Assembly: GCA_902786745.1 (NCBI GenBank)
Contig: CADADR010000003.1
Location: 124,001 to 188,000, forward strand
Length of the DNA stretch: 64,000 nt
DNA from: an uncultured Bacteroidia bacterium
GTDB lineage: Bacteria > Bacteroidota > Bacteroidia > Bacteroidales > F082
Reading direction: 5' to 3'
A program made the translations under genes and the position numbers. The notes beneath the pieces were generated by a model that saw only the letters and a list, made by a program, of their open reading frames with translations, made no database searches and was not told the origin of the DNA. The first letter of the stretch is position 1. Every line of letters starts with the position of its first letter. Of this stretch, positions 61,886 through 64,000 are shown one piece after another.

Positions 61886-64000
61886 TTACTTCACCACACA
61901 CCCACGTGCCGGCACCTGGTAGAAAATCTCGTTGTTATACATATCCTCGCAGCGCACGGCAGGGATCATGTAGTTGCCTTCGTAGGTGGCGTTGGCCTTC
62001 AGCGTGAAGGTCTTCTTCGAGCGCGGCATCAGGTCGAAGTAGAAGTAGGCACGGTCATCGCGCAAGTCGATGTGCTTGGCGCCTTCGTTCTCGGCCATAC
62101 CGCCATTCAAGCGGTCGTTGACGAGCTCCCAACCCGAAGGCAGGTAGTACGACAAGGCCAGCTCTGTGACTTGATACTCACTCGGGTTGGTCACCGTCAT
62201 CTCCACCTTGAGGTCGGTGCCAGCGGTCAGGTTGGTCAAGTTGACCGGGTTGCCATTCTTGTCGGTATAGCTCACCGTCATGTTGATGAAGTTGCCGCTC
62301 TCGTTCATGTCGTATTCGGCCACGGCAGTCTTGGTGAAGACATGGGCCACCATCTTCTGGTTGGTGTTGTTCTTGATTTCGATGGTGTTGCCGCCCAGTT
62401 TAGGCGTGAAGCCGAATCCGACGGAGGCCATATTGGTATTCAGGGTACGTTCCTCGCCGTTCACCTTGACGGTGGCCGAGAGGTTGCTATTGTTGAGGCC
62501 CATCTTCTCGGCATACTTGCCAAGCACGAAGAGCGAGAAGGCCGTAGTCTGGGTGTCGAGCCAATCGTCGCCGCTCAGCACGCCGCACACCGAGTTGATG
62601 TTGTTTTGCACCGTCTGCTTGTCCACGTCACAGAGCATCTGCACGTAGGTCAGGAAAGCGAGGTCGCGGGGGCGGGAACCGAAGGAGGTGTAATAGTCCG
62701 ACATCATCTTACCTTCTTCCAAAGTAGGCAGCAGGCTCTGGGCGATGCTGGTCTTACCCGTTTGGGCAAAGGCAGCGGCTGCCAAGGCTTTGGTAAGGTC
62801 ATACTTCATCTCTATCTCCTTGAAGCGGTTCATGGCGCCCATCTCAGCCTTGTCGGCCAAAGCCAACACAAAGAGACGGTAGGCCTGGATGGTCTCACCC
62901 TGCTTGTAGTCGGGGTTGTTGCGCCATTGCTTGGCCCGGTCGCTTTGGTATTTCAGCAGGCCATCGATGAAGTATTGCGGCACGTTGTAGCCTTGCTTGC
63001 GGGCTTCAACAAGGAAATGCAAGGCATAGATCTCGGTCCACGGGTCGGTGTAACGGCCGCCAATCCAGTTGGTCATTGAGTTGTCGGACTTGCGGTAGGC
63101 CTTCAGGTTGTTGATGGCCATATCGATGTTGTTCCTCATCTCTTCCTTGGCCTTGTCGTCGAGTTGGACGAAGTAGTTCAGATAGAGTTGCGGGAAGGCC
63201 TTCGAGGTCACTTGCTCAAGGCAGCCGTGCGGGTAGTCCATGAGGTAGTCGAGACGTCCGAAGAGATCGACGGGGAGTAACGACGAAACGGTGATGTTGC
63301 CTTGTTGTGTCCCTTCCATACCAGCAAGTGTGAACGGCACACTCAGCGTCTGGCCCGCCTCAATCTCCTTGGTGATGGTGTTGCGACATTCGGCGTATGG
63401 CATACGGATGGGCATCACCGTCGACGACTCGGCGGTATAGCCCTCGCCCGTCACCTTGACGTTCAATTCGGCGTTGCCCATGGTCTTGGGGATGTTCGTC
63501 TTGACGACGATCAGGCCCTCACCGTTGCCGTCGATCTGCACCGAGGTGGGCAAAGCACCGACCACATCAAGGTTCTTGTTGTCAAACTTCACCTCCAGCG
63601 TCTTGTTCTTCATCGTGGGAGCCTGCACCTGCACCTTGAGGTTGAGTTCGTCGCCGGGAGCCACCACACGAGGTGCCGAGGCATAGAGGTTGATCGGGTC
63701 AAAGACCTTCATCGATTTCTCTGCCGAGCCGAAGGCCTTGCCATCGCCTTTGGCCACCACCATGAAGCGGAGAGCGCCAGAGCATTGCGGCACTTCTATC
63801 GTATGGGTGTTTGAAGCGCCAGCCTTCAACTCAAAGGGACCATAGGTCACCGCGAAGGCCTTGAAGCGCTTGTCGAGGGTGATCTCCTGGTTGAGGATAC
63901 CGTCGCCGCCGATGGCATAGACGGAGCCCAGCTCGCCACTAAAGGCGTCGACGATGTTGGCGTAATTGTCCCAAGTGCGCACGCTCAATGCCTGCTTGCT
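61886..64000 (-). CDS. Bacterial alpha-2-macroglobulin (partial, 5' end outside window)
   Basis: C-terminal 704 residues of a large periplasmic alpha-2-macroglobulin, which traps proteases through a bait region and a reactive thioester. The thioester motif is intact in DYPHGCLEQVTSKAFPQLYL. The helical TED domain around it (YTDPWTEIYALHFLVEARKQ, DWLDTQTTAFSLFVLGKYAE) and the receptor-like end (LSYYLPSGWELVNDRLNGG, PRSKKTFTLKANATYEGNY) are present. The frame stays open to the window edge with no start, so the bait region and signal are not visible. It is co-directional with pbpC, suggesting joint envelope protection and repair. Confidence 0.93.
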   Translation of the reverse strand, partial: SKQALSVRTWDNYANIVDAFSGELGSVYAIGGDGILNQEITLDKRFKAFAVTYGPFELKAGASNTHTIEVPQCSGALRFMVVAKGDGKAFGSAEKSMKVFDPINLYASAPRVVAPGDELNLKVQVQAPTMKNKTLEVKFDNKNLDVVGALPTSVQIDGNGEGLIVVKTNIPKTMGNAELNVKVTGEGYTAESSTVMPIRMPYAECRNTITKEIEAGQTLSVPFTLAGMEGTQQGNITVSSLLPVDLFGRLDYLMDYPHGCLEQVTSKAFPQLYLNYFVQLDDKAKEEMRNNIDMAINNLKAYRKSDNSMTNWIGGRYTDPWTEIYALHFLVEARKQGYNVPQYFIDGLLKYQSDRAKQWRNNPDYKQGETIQAYRLFVLALADKAEMGAMNRFKEIEMKYDLTKALAAAAFAQTGKTSIAQSLLPTLEEGKMMSDYYTSFGSRPRDLAFLTYVQMLCDVDKQTVQNNINSVCGVLSGDDWLDTQTTAFSLFVLGKYAEKMGLNNSNLSATVKVNGEERTLNTNMASVGFGFTPKLGGNTIEIKNNTNQKMVAHVFTKTAVAEYDMNESGNFINMTVSYTDKNGNPVNLTNLTAGTDLKVEMTVTNPSEYQVTELALSYYLPSGWELVNDRLNGGMAENEGAKHIDLRDDRAYFYFDLMPRSKKTFTLKANATYEGNYMIPAVRCEDMYNNEIFYQVPARGCVVK

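Noticed and set aside
59719..63079. Two long plus-strand open frames across pbpC and the alpha-2-macroglobulin gene
   Set aside because: Both are reverse-complement shadows of well-supported minus-strand genes.

Overview
The window reads as chromosome from an unnamed member of the Bacteroidales (phylum Bacteroidota). Four things support this. The ribosomal proteins and EF-G have Bacteroidota-type sequences and gene order. Almost every transcription unit is preceded by the Bacteroidota -7 box TAnnTTTG rather than an E. coli-type -10. Gene starts lack Shine-Dalgarno runs. Several secreted proteins end in type IX secretion (T9SS) sorting domains. Base composition is moderately GC-rich, with more A/T-rich patches at about 19.97-23.77 kb, 44.15-45.1 kb and 45.4-46.2 kb.

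Region 1 (1-15.3 kb, minus strand) is one long ribosomal cluster in transcription order rpsL-rpsG-fusA-rpsJ-rplCDWB-rpsS-rplV-rpsC-rplP-rpmC-rpsQ-rplNXE-rpsN-rpsH-rplFR-rpsE-rpmD-rplO-secY, then infA-rpmJ-rpsM-rpsK (cut by the window edge). It starts behind a promoter at 15121-15128 and a leader of about 270 nt that looks structured. Between secY and infA, where relatives usually carry map (methionine aminopeptidase), there are only hairpins and a fresh promoter.

Region 2 (15.3-33 kb) holds housekeeping and envelope genes. They are a small hypothetical, a 42-residue membrane microprotein coupled to lpdA, rfbC, a lytic transglycosylase, a PfkB sugar kinase with an apparent 5' frameshift, an FMN-binding oxidase-like protein, uvrA, a secreted glucosaminidase with LysM, rsmG, an M16 protease and an MFS transporter. 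Inside it, 20.5-23.8 kb is an accessory-looking cassette: a winged-helix protein, an AbiEii-like nucleotidyltransferase, a metallophosphoesterase, a 48-codon frame and an esterase. This is the best candidate for an undescribed defence or toxin-antitoxin-like system in the window.

Region 3 (33-47.9 kb) has a TerB-like protein, a tandem triplet of large secreted T9SS paralogues, tRNA-Val, a Tim44-like/SPFH zinc-ribbon pair, tRNA-Gly, a LOG-family protein, a retropepsin-like protein, a SUMF1-family protein, a membrane TPR regulator whose coding sequence contains a REP-like palindrome, a small mosaic T9SS protein and a sigma-54 activator without an HTH. Several palindromic repeat elements lie between these genes.

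Region 4 (47.9-64 kb) has tmRNA (tag GENNYAFAA), then a tightly coupled operon guaB-hypothetical-PPIase-lipoprotein-surA-moxR that ends at a strong terminator. On the minus strand follows rsfS-ftsH-LUD protein. A KdsC-type phosphatase, a large palindromic element, and the pbpC/alpha-2-macroglobulin pair (cut by the window end) complete the window.
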